Source of the DNA: Candidatus Rokuibacteriota bacterium
Lineage (GTDB): Bacteria; Methylomirabilota; Methylomirabilia; Rokubacteriales; CSP1-6
DNA: 53,707 nucleotides
NCBI GenBank assembly: GCA_030647435.1
Contig: JAUSJX010000086.1
Span: 1 to 53,707 of the forward strand
Direction: 5' to 3'
In this document: piece by piece, positions 16,536 to 24,818 of the stretch
Numbering within the stretch: position 1 is the stretch's first letter
How the letters are laid out: every line of letters starts with the position of its first letter
The notes under the pieces: model-generated
The model's input: the letters and a program-made list of their open reading frames with translations, nothing else
Told to the model about the DNA's origin: nothing
The model's database searches: none
Translations under genes and position numbers: made by a program

Positions 16536-17324
16536 GTGCTCCTCGCCCTCCGCGACGTCGGCAAGGTCTGGCTCATCGAGCGCACCGGCGAGCGCGTGAG
16601 CGCGCTCGAGTCCATCACTCTCGACGTGGCGCCCGGCGAGTTCCTGATCCTGCTCGGGCCGTCGGGCTGCGGCAAGTCCACGCTCCTCCAGATCATCGCC
16701 GGCCTCGAGGCGCCGTCGTCGGGTGAGATCCGCTTTCCATCTGTTACGCGCGGCGTCTCGCCCTGCGCCAAGCCCAACGGCAAGCTGACGAGCATGGTCT
16801 TCCAGGACTATGCCCTCTTCCCGTGGCGGACCGTGATGGGCAACATCGTCTTCGGCCCCGAGGTGCGACACGTGGCTCGCGGCGAGCGCGAGGAGCGGGC
16901 GCGGCGGCTGATCGATCTGGTCAACCTCAAGGGCGCCGAGCACCGCTACCCCCACGAGCTCTCCGGCGGGATGCGGCAGCGCGTCGCGCTCGCGCGGGCG
17001 CTCGCCAACGATCCCCAGATCGTCCTCTTCGACGAGCCGCTGGCGGCCCTCGACGCCCAGACGCGGCGAGTCCTCCAGGACGAGCTCCTGCGCATCTGGG
17101 GCGAGACCGGCAAGACCTTCGTCTACGTCACGCACAGCCTGCAGGAGGCGGTGCTTCTCGGCAGCCGCATCGTCCTCATGACGGCGCACCCAGGCCGGAT
17201 CAGGCACATCGTGGACGTGCCCCTCGCGCGCCCGCGCCACCTGACGGGACGGGCGGAAGCGGACATGCTCGACCGCCTCGACACCGAGCTCAGCGAAGAG
17301 GTCCAGCGGGCGATGGTGACATGA
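16536..17324 (+). CDS. ABC importer ATPase, SsuB/TauB-like (262 aa)
   Basis: Walker A GPSGCGKST, Q-loop FQDYALFPWRTVMGN, signature LSGGMRQRVALARAL, Walker B VLFDEPLAALD and VTHSLQEAVLLGSRI are all present. The ALFPWRTV and SLQEAV(L) phrases are typical of nitrate/sulfonate/taurine-type ATPases. It starts at GTG 16536, nine nt after the binding protein, and its stop overlaps the permease start as ATGA. Confidence 0.88.
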   Translation: MLLALRDVGKVWLIERTGERVSALESITLDVAPGEFLILLGPSGCGKSTLLQIIAGLEAPSSGEIRFPSVTRGVSPCAKPNGKLTSMVFQDYALFPWRTVMGNIVFGPEVRHVARGEREERARRLIDLVNLKGAEHRYPHELSGGMRQRVALARALANDPQIVLFDEPLAALDAQTRRVLQDELLRIWGETGKTFVYVTHSLQEAVLLGSRIVLMTAHPGRIRHIVDVPLARPRHLTGRAEADMLDRLDTELSEEVQRAMVT

Positions 17325-18076
17325 CCGCGTCACACCTCCGGAAAATCGCCTCGGTCCTGGGGCTTCTCGTCGCGTGGCAGCTCCTCGTCCAGACGGGAAG
17401 GCTCAGCGAGCTCTTCCTGCCCGCGCCGCTCTCAGTCCTCGCCACCATGTGGGATCTGACGCGATCGGGCCAGCTGCCCTGGGCCGTGCTCGTGAGTCTC
17501 AACCGCGTGGTGCAGGGCTTCGTCTACGGCGCCGCCGTGGGCGTCTTCCTGGGCCTCTTGGCCGGAGCGATCGGCTGGATCGAGGATCTGCTCGACCCGT
17601 GGGTCGCGGCCGTCTACCCCATTCCCAAGTCGGCGCTCTTCCCGCTCTTCCTGCTCTGGTTCGGCCTGGGTGACCCGTCCAAGATCGCGACGATCGCGAT
17701 CGGCGTGCTCTTCCTCGTGCTGGTCAACACCATGGCGGGGGTGAAGTCCATCAACCCCGTCCTGCTCAAAGCCGCCCACGACCTCGGCGCGGGCCGGCTG
17801 CAGATCTTCACCAAGGTCATCCTGCCCGGCGCGCTGCCCAACATCTTCACCGGGCTCCGGCTCGGCGCGGGCATGGCGCTCATCCTCGTCTTCATCACCG
17901 AGATCGAGGCGACCAAGGCGGGGCTCGGCTTCCTCCTCTGGGAAGCCTTCCAGCTCCTCGACACCAAGCAGGTGTTCGCGGGCGTGGTCACTTTCGGCCT
18001 GCTCGGCGTCGCCTCAACCTGGCTGCTCCAGTGGCTGGAGCGCGTGGGCTGTCCCTGGATCCAACGCTCGAACTGA
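17321..18076 (+). CDS. ABC importer permease, SsuC/TauC-like (251 aa)
   Basis: Six hydrophobic segments and the cytoplasmic EAA-type loop (KAAHDLGAGRLQIFTKVILPGALPNIFTGLRLG is the region, about 147-179) identify a binding-protein-dependent inner-membrane permease. It overlaps the ATPase gene as ATGA. Together with the binding protein it forms a one-permease, one-ATPase importer, so both subunits are likely homodimers. UbiD follows after 11 nt. Confidence 0.87.
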   Translation: MTASHLRKIASVLGLLVAWQLLVQTGRLSELFLPAPLSVLATMWDLTRSGQLPWAVLVSLNRVVQGFVYGAAVGVFLGLLAGAIGWIEDLLDPWVAAVYPIPKSALFPLFLLWFGLGDPSKIATIAIGVLFLVLVNTMAGVKSINPVLLKAAHDLGAGRLQIFTKVILPGALPNIFTGLRLGAGMALILVFITEIEATKAGLGFLLWEAFQLLDTKQVFAGVVTFGLLGVASTWLLQWLERVGCPWIQRSN

Positions 18077-18087
18077 AGGAGCGACCG

Positions 18088-19446
18088 ATGGCTCAAGACC
18101 TTCCCGCGTATCTCGACCTGATCAAGCGCAGCAAGCCCGAGGAAATCGTCGTGATCTCGAAGGAGATCGACCCCGCGTACGAGCTGACCGCGCTCGTGGT
18201 CAAGCTCGAGCGCGAGGCGCGCCGCCGCCCGGTGCTGATCTGCGAACGCATGAAGGGCACGAAGTTCCCGGTGCTGACCAACCTCCACGCGAGCCGCTCC
18301 CGCCTGGCGCTCGCCATGGGCGCGGCTCCCGACCAGATGCTCGCGACGTACCTGCGCGCCATGGACAAGCCCATCCCGCCGACGATCGTGAAAGGCGGGC
18401 CGTGCAAGGACGTGGTGCTCACGGGTGACAAAATCAACCTCTACGATCTGCCACAGATCCTCCACCACGAGGGGGACGCGGGCGCATACCTGACGGCCGC
18501 GATCTCCTTTGCCAAGGACCCCACGCGCGAGATCTGGAACTGCGCCTACAACCGGCTGATGATCAAGGGGCGCGACACGACGTCCATCCACCTGACGGCG
18601 GGCAAGCACCTCTGGGAGTTCCAGAGGATCGCCGAGTCCCGCGGCGAGCCCCTGCCCGTGGCCTTCGCCATCGGCGTGCATCCCGCGATCGCGCTCGGCG
18701 CGCTGGCGATCGGCTCGATCGACGAGGACGAGCGCGCCATCATGGGCGCGCTGCTGCGGGAGCCGCTCGAGCTCGTCAAGTGCGAGACCTCCGACGTGCT
18801 GGTGCCGGCGCACGCGGAAATGATCATCGAAGCGGACATCCTTCCGGGCGCGCGCACGCCCGAGGGCCCCTTCGGCGAGTTCACCGGCTACAGCCTGGGC
18901 GAGCGCCCACGCGAGGTGGTCAAGGTCAAGGCCATCACCCACCGCGCGGGCGCCTTCTTCCAGGACATCTCGGTCGCCCACCTCGACCACATGCTGCTCT
19001 CGACGATCCCGATGGAGGCCAACCTCTACCGCGCCGTGCGCGCCATGGTGCCCTCGGTCAAGGCCGTCCGCGTCCCGGGCCCGTTCACCTGCTACGTCTC
19101 GATCGAGCAGCGGCTGCCGGGCCAGGCCAAGAACGCCATCCTTTCGGTCCTGGGCGCCGACCTCTACATGAAGCGCGTGGTCATGGTCGACCAGGACGTG
19201 GACATCTTCGACGACCGGCAGGTCACGTGGGCGATCGCGACGCGCTGCCAGCCCGACCGGGACATCGCCATCATCACCCACGCGCGCGGCTCAGACCTCG
19301 ATCCCTCGACCAAGGAAGACGGCTACTCCGCCAAGTGGGGCGTGGACGCGACGGCCAAGCCGTCGCTCGCCGCTTACACGCCGCGCCACCGCGTGCCGCC
19401 CGAGGCCTGGAAGCGGATCACCTTGAAGGACTTCGGGCTTCAGTGA
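18088..19446 (+). CDS. UbiD-family (prenylated-FMN) decarboxylase (452 aa)
   Basis: UbiD family: WNCAYNRLMIK (150-160), H198 in IGVHPA, and the hallmark EGPFGEFTGY (259-268), which holds the catalytic acidic residues near the prFMN. Length fits the family. UbiD enzymes (de)carboxylate aromatic or alpha,beta-unsaturated acids and need a UbiX partner; none lies in the window. GAAGGAG precedes ATG 18088 by 6 nt. The stop overlaps the ligase start as GTGA. An importer, decarboxylase and CoA ligase in a row suggest uptake and processing of an unsaturated or aromatic carboxylate, not ubiquinone synthesis. Confidence 0.87.
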   Translation: MAQDLPAYLDLIKRSKPEEIVVISKEIDPAYELTALVVKLEREARRRPVLICERMKGTKFPVLTNLHASRSRLALAMGAAPDQMLATYLRAMDKPIPPTIVKGGPCKDVVLTGDKINLYDLPQILHHEGDAGAYLTAAISFAKDPTREIWNCAYNRLMIKGRDTTSIHLTAGKHLWEFQRIAESRGEPLPVAFAIGVHPAIALGALAIGSIDEDERAIMGALLREPLELVKCETSDVLVPAHAEMIIEADILPGARTPEGPFGEFTGYSLGERPREVVKVKAITHRAGAFFQDISVAHLDHMLLSTIPMEANLYRAVRAMVPSVKAVRVPGPFTCYVSIEQRLPGQAKNAILSVLGADLYMKRVVMVDQDVDIFDDRQVTWAIATRCQPDRDIAIITHARGSDLDPSTKEDGYSAKWGVDATAKPSLAAYTPRHRVPPEAWKRITLKDFGLQ

Positions 19447-20864
19447 CGGAGAGCTTCGCCGCGCTGCTCGACGCCGCCGCGCGCCGGCGGCCCGACGCCC
19501 CCGCCCTCGTCTGGGACGGCGGCGCGCTCACGTGGCGCGAGCTCGACCTGCGGGCGGGCGGACTGGCGCGGCGGCTCTCGCGCCAGGGAGTCCGCGCCGG
19601 CGACACGGTCGCGCTCCTGCTGCCGAACGGCTGGGGCTTCGTCGCAGCTCTGTGGGGCGCGCTCAAGCTGGGCGCGACGGTGGCGCCGCTCAACCCGCTC
19701 CTCGCGGCCGGCGAGCGCGACAGGATCCTGGCCCACCTTGGGCCCGCCCTGATCGTGGACGAGGTGGGCGAGGAGGAGGTGCGGGAGGAGGAGGCTGTGA
19801 CGGACAGCGCGGACGGCAAGGCGCCCGCCCTCATCCTCTACACCTCGGGCAGCGCGGGCCGGCCCAAGGGCGCCGTCCTCTCCCACGCCGCGCTGAGCAA
19901 AGCCAACGCATCATGGGCCGGGCCCGTGATGCGCCTCACGCCGCAGGACGTCGTGCTGGCCGCGCTGCCGCTCGCACATTCCTTCGGGCTCAACGGGGCG
20001 CTCCTGGCGCCGCTGCTCGCGGGCGCCACCGTGGCGATCCAGGAGCGCTTCTCTCCCGAGGAGACGCTGCGCGCCATCGCGCGCCACGGAGTCACGGTCC
20101 TCCCCGCCGTCGCGACCATGTTCCAGCGGATGCTCGAGGTCCCCGGTGTCTCGGAGGCGGCATGCTCGAGCCTGCGCCTGGCGGTGTCGGGGGCGGCGCC
20201 TTGCCCGTGGGAGCTCAGCCAGGCGTGGCGGCGGCGCACCGGCGTGAGGATCGTGCGCGGCTACGGAATGACCGAGCTCTTCCGCCCGATCTCGTACCTC
20301 GCCGACGACGCGACCGACCTGCCCGACGCCATCGGCCGACCGGTGCCCGGCGTCGAGGCGCGCGTGGTCGACCCCGAAGGACAAACGCTCGCGCCAGGCG
20401 AGGCCGGCGAGCTCTGGATCCGCACGCCCGCCGCGATGGACGGCTATTTTCGCGCCGAGGAGGAAACCCGTGCGGTCATCCAGGACGGGTGGTTCAAGAC
20501 CGGCGACCTGGCGACAATCTCGCCCGAAGGGTTTGTGAGCGTCGTGGGACGAAAGAAGGACCTGATCCTTCGCGGCGGCTACTCCGTGGTGCCCGGCGAG
20601 GTCGAGGCCGCGCTGCTGGATCACCCCGCGGTGGCGGAGGCCGCCGTGATCGGGACACCGCACCCCGAGCTGGGGGAGGAAGTGGCGGCCTTCGTCACGC
20701 TGCGGCCCGGCGCCCGCGCCGACGCGGACGAGCTGGTGGCCTTCTGCCGCGAGCGGTTGGCCGCCTTCAAGTACCCGCGCAGCGTGACCCTCGTGGGCGA
20801 GCTGCCCAAAAGCGCGACGGGCAAGGTTCTCAAGTGGCGCCTCGGCGTCACCAAACCGGGCTGA
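19443..20864 (+). CDS. AMP-dependent acyl-CoA synthetase/ligase (473 aa)
   Basis: Adenylate-forming enzyme: P-loop YTSGSAGRPKG (133-143), YGMTE (274-278), WFKTGDLA (350-357), VGRKKDLILRGGY, and catalytic Lys461 in KSATGKVLKW. It is shorter than usual (about 500-550 aa) because the N-domain is trimmed around residues 95-125. GTG 19443 overlaps the UbiD stop as GTGA, so translation is coupled. It likely activates the carboxylate that UbiD makes or uses, forming an acyl-CoA. Specificity is unknown. Confidence 0.87.
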   Translation: MTESFAALLDAAARRRPDAPALVWDGGALTWRELDLRAGGLARRLSRQGVRAGDTVALLLPNGWGFVAALWGALKLGATVAPLNPLLAAGERDRILAHLGPALIVDEVGEEEVREEEAVTDSADGKAPALILYTSGSAGRPKGAVLSHAALSKANASWAGPVMRLTPQDVVLAALPLAHSFGLNGALLAPLLAGATVAIQERFSPEETLRAIARHGVTVLPAVATMFQRMLEVPGVSEAACSSLRLAVSGAAPCPWELSQAWRRRTGVRIVRGYGMTELFRPISYLADDATDLPDAIGRPVPGVEARVVDPEGQTLAPGEAGELWIRTPAAMDGYFRAEEETRAVIQDGWFKTGDLATISPEGFVSVVGRKKDLILRGGYSVVPGEVEAALLDHPAVAEAAVIGTPHPELGEEVAAFVTLRPGARADADELVAFCRERLAAFKYPRSVTLVGELPKSATGKVLKWRLGVTKPG

Positions 20865-20874
20865 GAGAGGGCCT

Positions 20875-20904
20875 TTGACACGGCTCCCCAAACCCGCGTA
20901 GACT
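20875..20904 (+). promoter_or_regulatory. Promoter TTGACA-N18-TAGACT for the P450 gene
   Basis: A perfect -35 (20875-20880) and a -10-like TAGACT (20899-20904) with an 18-nt spacer lie between the ligase stop and the P450 start, 41 nt before GTG 20946. It indicates a separate transcription unit. Confidence 0.6.
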
Positions 20905-20945
20905 CCCGCCAGTCTTCGCATCCAGCTCTGAAAGGCGGGCTCAAG

Positions 20946-22148
20946 GTGGCGTCCAGCGAGGTCGTGTTTAACCCGCTCCTGCCGGAGTTCCACGCGGATC
21001 CATACCCGTTCTACCGCCGGCTGAGAGAGGAAGACCCCGTCCATCAGAGCCCGCTCGGCATCTGGATCCTGACGCGCTACGACGACACGGTCATGGTGCT
21101 GCGCGACCCGCGCTTCGGCCGCGAGGGCATGGCCGAGCTCATGGAGGCCCGGCTCGGCGCAGGATCCGTTCGCCCCGCGAACACCCGCGACATGCTCTTC
21201 CGGGACCCGCCCGACCACACCCGCCTGCGCGCGCTCGTCAGCCGGGCGTTCACGCCGCGGGTCGTGGAGGCGATGCGCCCACATATCCAGGAGATCGTCG
21301 ACGGGCTGCTGGACAGGGTCGAGGGCGCCCGCGGCATGGACGTGATCGAGGACCTCGCCTACCCGCTCCCGGTGACGGTCATCTGCGAGATGCTCGGCGT
21401 GCCCACGGCCGACCAGGATGTCTTCAAGCAGTGGTCTGCGGACATCGCGCGAAGCCTCGATGCGTCGATCCTCCCGGCCGGGTCGGACGTCATCACGCGC
21501 GGCCAGGAGGCCGGCGACGCGCTGAGAGAGTATTTCCGCTCGCTCATTGCGGTGCGCCGAAAGAGTCCCCAGCCGGACCTGCTCTCGGCCTTGATCGCCG
21601 CCGAGGAACAGGGCGACAAGCTCAGCGAACCGGAGCTCGTCGCCACCTGCGTGCTGCTGCTCATCGCGGGCCACGAAACCACGGTCAACCTGATCGGCAA
21701 CGGCGTCCTCGCGCTGCTCCGGCATCCCGCGGAGCTGCGGGCGCTCGCGAACGACCCGGCGCTGATCCCAACGGCCGTCGTGGAGCTGCTGCGCTACGAC
21801 GGGCCCGTGCAGCGGACGGGGCGCAGGACCATGGCGGATGTCGAGATCGGCGGCAGGCAGATCCCCAAGGGCTCGATCGTCGCGGCCGTCATCGGCGCGG
21901 CCAACCGGGACCCGGCGCACTTCCCCGACCCCGACCGCCTCGACGTCGCCCGGCGGGAAAACCGGCACATCGCTTTCGGCTTCGGCATCCACTTCTGCCT
22001 CGGCGCCCCGCTGGCCCGTATCGAGGGCCAGGTCGCCATCGGCACCCTGCTGCGCCGCATGCCGGCGCTCAAGCTCGTCTCGGACACTCCGGAGTGGCGG
22101 GAGTCCTCCGTGCTCCGCGGGCTCAAGACGCTCCCGGTCACGTTCTGA
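20946..22148 (+). CDS. Cytochrome P450 (400 aa)
   Basis: Soluble bacterial P450: I-helix AGHETT (241-246), ExxR motif as E280-LL-R283, and heme-binding FGFGIHFCLG (344-353) with Cys351 as the thiolate ligand. Length and the DPYPFYRRLREEDPVH opening match CYP107-like class I P450s, which need a ferredoxin and reductase encoded elsewhere. The GTG 20946 start has only weak ribosome-site character. Its own promoter separates it from the ligase. It may hydroxylate the substrate handled by the neighbouring genes, but this is inference. Confidence 0.9.
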   Translation: MASSEVVFNPLLPEFHADPYPFYRRLREEDPVHQSPLGIWILTRYDDTVMVLRDPRFGREGMAELMEARLGAGSVRPANTRDMLFRDPPDHTRLRALVSRAFTPRVVEAMRPHIQEIVDGLLDRVEGARGMDVIEDLAYPLPVTVICEMLGVPTADQDVFKQWSADIARSLDASILPAGSDVITRGQEAGDALREYFRSLIAVRRKSPQPDLLSALIAAEEQGDKLSEPELVATCVLLLIAGHETTVNLIGNGVLALLRHPAELRALANDPALIPTAVVELLRYDGPVQRTGRRTMADVEIGGRQIPKGSIVAAVIGAANRDPAHFPDPDRLDVARRENRHIAFGFGIHFCLGAPLARIEGQVAIGTLLRRMPALKLVSDTPEWRESSVLRGLKTLPVTF

Positions 22149-22168
22149 CCACAGGAGGAGGAACAGAC

Positions 22169-23827
22169 ATGGACAATCCTCTTGTTTCCTCCGTCAGCCG
22201 TCGGGACCTGCTCAAGCTCGGAGGCATCGCGGCCGCGGCAGGCGCCGCGGGCTCCGGCCTGCATCTGTTCGATCCGGGCAGCGCCGATGCCCAGACGCCC
22301 AAGCGCGGCGGCACCTTCCGCGTCCGCTTCACCCTTGCCCCGCCCCACTTCGATCCGCAGCAGACGGTGGCGTTCACCACCATGGTGCCGCTGTCCTTCA
22401 CCCACAGCCGACTCGTCAGGGTGAAGGCCGGCCCGTCGGTGAAGCCCGGGACGCAGCCGCTCGAGCCCGACCTGGCCGAGTCGTGGACCCAGCCCAACGA
22501 CACCACGTACATTTTCAAGCTCCGCCGCGGCGTGCGGTGGCACCCGAAGCCGCCGGTCAACGGGCGCGAGGTGACGGCCGAAGACGTCAAGTACACCTTC
22601 GAGCGCTTCATGGGCCCGACCAATCCCAACCGCGGGATGCTCGAACAGGTGGACAAGGTCGAGGCGCTCGACAAGTACACGGTCAAATTCACGCTCAAGG
22701 AGCCGTTCGCCTGGCTGCTCGAGGCGCTGGCCTCGACCTCGACCTGGATCATCGCCAAGGAGGTCGTCGAGCAGCACGGGGATCTCAAGAAACCCGAGAC
22801 CTGCATCGGCACCGGACCCTGGATGCTCGAGCGCTACGAGCCGAACCTGCGCTTTACCTTCGTGCGCAACCCCAACTACTTCATCCCCGGACTGCCCTAC
22901 GCCGACGGCGTGGACATGGCGATCGAGACCGACCCGGCCTCGGCGTTCGCCGCGTGGCTGGCCGGCCGGTACGACTTCGCGCCCGAGTACGGGATGGTCG
23001 TGCGCCGGAGCGACCTCGAGGCGGCCAAGCAGCGCAAGCCGGGGCTCCAGATGCAGGACTACATCGTGGTCTTCGGCGGCATCACCTGGACGCACCTCGA
23101 CCAGGAGCCGTTCAAGGACGTGCGGGTGCGTCGGGCCCTCGCCATGGCCACGAACTGGAGGGAGGTGCTCGAGACCAACGCCTGGTCCCAGGGGCGAGGG
23201 GCGCCCAACCCGGCCATTCCCGCCGCCCTCAAGGACTGGTCCATCCCCATCGATCAGCTCCCGGCCGAGGGCCGCAGGCTCTACGAGTTCGACCCGGCCG
23301 CGGCCAAGCGCCTCCTCGCCGAGGTCGGCTACGCGAGCGGGTTCAAGACCACCCTCGAGACGACGGCCGGCTACGGGCCCGACTACATGGACGCGGTGGA
23401 GGTCACCGTGGCGGGCTGGAAGAAAGCCGGAATCGAGGCCGAGATCAAGCTCAAGGAGTACGGCGCCTTCATCTCGAGCACCATCTTCGGCAAGTTCGAC
23501 AAGATGGGCTGCGGGCTCTTCGGCGCCTGGACCGACCCCGACAGCTACCTCTACCGCACCTTCATCCCGGGGCAAGCGCTCAACGCCTCCGGCGTGAACG
23601 ATCCCAAGCTCACCGAGATGATCCGGCTCCAGCGCCGCACCTTCAACGTCGCCAGGCGCCGGGAGATCATCTACGACATCCAACGCTACGTCTCCCAGCA
23701 GGTCTTGGGCCTCTATGGCCCGTCCGTCAGCGCGATGGCGGCCTGGGAGCCGTACGTCAAGAACTTCGGCCCGAACATCGGCCACGACTACGGCGGGCGC
23801 CTGATGGCGGCCTGGCTCGATCGTTGA
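22169..23827 (+). CDS. Oligopeptide-type (SBP family 5) ABC binding protein, Tat-type signal (552 aa)
   Basis: Family 5 extracellular solute-binding protein. A twin-arginine-like signal (SRRDLLKLGG, about 10-19) is followed by a hydrophobic stretch and KRGGTFRV; the core has HPKPPVNGREVTAEDVKYTFER and EGRRLYEFDPAAAKRLLAEVGY. ATG 22169 has AGGAGGAGG upstream. No permease or ATPase accompanies it, so it is an orphan receptor or uses a transporter encoded elsewhere. Family 5 proteins bind peptides, nickel, opines, sugars and plant compounds; the ligand here is unknown. Confidence 0.86.
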   Translation: MDNPLVSSVSRRDLLKLGGIAAAAGAAGSGLHLFDPGSADAQTPKRGGTFRVRFTLAPPHFDPQQTVAFTTMVPLSFTHSRLVRVKAGPSVKPGTQPLEPDLAESWTQPNDTTYIFKLRRGVRWHPKPPVNGREVTAEDVKYTFERFMGPTNPNRGMLEQVDKVEALDKYTVKFTLKEPFAWLLEALASTSTWIIAKEVVEQHGDLKKPETCIGTGPWMLERYEPNLRFTFVRNPNYFIPGLPYADGVDMAIETDPASAFAAWLAGRYDFAPEYGMVVRRSDLEAAKQRKPGLQMQDYIVVFGGITWTHLDQEPFKDVRVRRALAMATNWREVLETNAWSQGRGAPNPAIPAALKDWSIPIDQLPAEGRRLYEFDPAAAKRLLAEVGYASGFKTTLETTAGYGPDYMDAVEVTVAGWKKAGIEAEIKLKEYGAFISSTIFGKFDKMGCGLFGAWTDPDSYLYRTFIPGQALNASGVNDPKLTEMIRLQRRTFNVARRREIIYDIQRYVSQQVLGLYGPSVSAMAAWEPYVKNFGPNIGHDYGGRLMAAWLDR

Positions 23828-23837
23828 CCGATCGCGC

Positions 23838-24674
23838 GTGAAACTTAAAGACCGGATCGCCCTCATCACGGGCGCAGGCTCGGGGATCGGCCGCGCGATC
23901 GCAACGCTGTTCGCTGAGGAAGGCGCGCGGGTCATCGCGAACGATGTGAACGAGAAGGCCGCCCGGGAGACCGTGGAGAAGCTGGGCGCGGCGGGATCGG
24001 GCGCCCGCGCGATCCAGGCCGACGTGGCCGACAGCGCGCAGGTCAAGGCGATGTTCGCCGAGGTCGAGCGCGAGTTCGGGTCGCTCGACGTGCTCGTCAA
24101 CAACGCGGGCATCGGCAGCGCCGGGACATCCTCGGCGGATCGCGACACGCTCCGTGATCGATCCGACGCCCGGATCATGGAGCTCCTGAGCGGCCAGGGC
24201 ATTCAGACCCACTGCGACATCACGCAGACGATGACGGACGAGACCTGGCACCGGATGATCGCGGTGCATCTCAACGGCACCTTCTTCTGCACGCGGGAGG
24301 CGCTCCGCCTGATGAGCCGCCGCGACCAGGGTGTCATCATCAACCTGTCGAGCGTCGCCGGGCTCATGGGCCTCGAGAACGTGCCGCACTACAGCGCGGC
24401 CAAGGCGGGCATCCTCGGCTTCACGCGGGCGGTCGCCCGGGAGGTCGGCTCGCGGAAGATCCGGGTGAACGCGATCTGTCCCGGGTTCATCGATACGCCC
24501 ATGACGCAGCCCATGTCCGACCTGATGCGCAAGGCCGTCATCGGGCGGACGCCGCTCGGCCGCTACGCGGAGCCTGGCGAGGTCGCGCAGACGGCGCTCT
24601 TCCTCGCCTCCGACGACAGCTCCTTCTTCACGGGCCAGTGGCTCTCCCCGAATGGCGGCCTCTTCATTGGATAA
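23838..24674 (+). CDS. SDR-family oxidoreductase with an internal insertion (278 aa)
   Basis: TGAGSGIG (11-18), NNAG (88-91), Ser171/172, Tyr185 and Lys189 define a classical SDR. Unlike its neighbours it has about 38 extra residues after NNAGIGS (roughly 95-132, SADRDTLRDRSDARIMELLSG), where most SDRs continue directly to the substrate-side helix. The insertion is charged and could cap the active site. GTG 23838 is the likely start; the upstream binding-protein gene ends 10 nt earlier. The last codons run into the 15-bp repeat array, whose first unit supplies the TAA stop. Confidence 0.83.
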   Translation: MKLKDRIALITGAGSGIGRAIATLFAEEGARVIANDVNEKAARETVEKLGAAGSGARAIQADVADSAQVKAMFAEVEREFGSLDVLVNNAGIGSAGTSSADRDTLRDRSDARIMELLSGQGIQTHCDITQTMTDETWHRMIAVHLNGTFFCTREALRLMSRRDQGVIINLSSVAGLMGLENVPHYSAAKAGILGFTRAVAREVGSRKIRVNAICPGFIDTPMTQPMSDLMRKAVIGRTPLGRYAEPGEVAQTALFLASDDSSFFTGQWLSPNGGLFIG

Positions 24675-24765
24675 CCCCTTTGGGGATAACCCCTTTGGGG
24701 ATAACCCCTTTGGGGATGACCCCTTTGGGGATGACCCCTTTGGGGATGACCCCTTTGGGGATGAT
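24669..24765 (+). repeat. 15-bp tandem array, six copies plus a partial
   Basis: The unit is GGATAACCCCTTTGG. Units 1-3 (24669-24713) have TAA and units 4-6 (24714-24758) have TGA at the same place, then a partial GGATGAT. Each contains the small dyad CCCC-TTT-GGGG. The array begins inside the final codons of the SDR gene, and every unit is five codons long, so an in-frame stop recurs in each. The A-to-G change in half the copies shows stepwise expansion. Confidence 0.9.
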
Positions 24766-24818
24766 CGGGCGACGTTGACCGGGGACAACTCTTACCAGCG
24801 ACAACCACGGGAGTGACC

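Noticed and set aside
24669-24765. CRISPR array
   Set aside because: Units are contiguous 15-mers with no spacers, and no cas gene is nearby.
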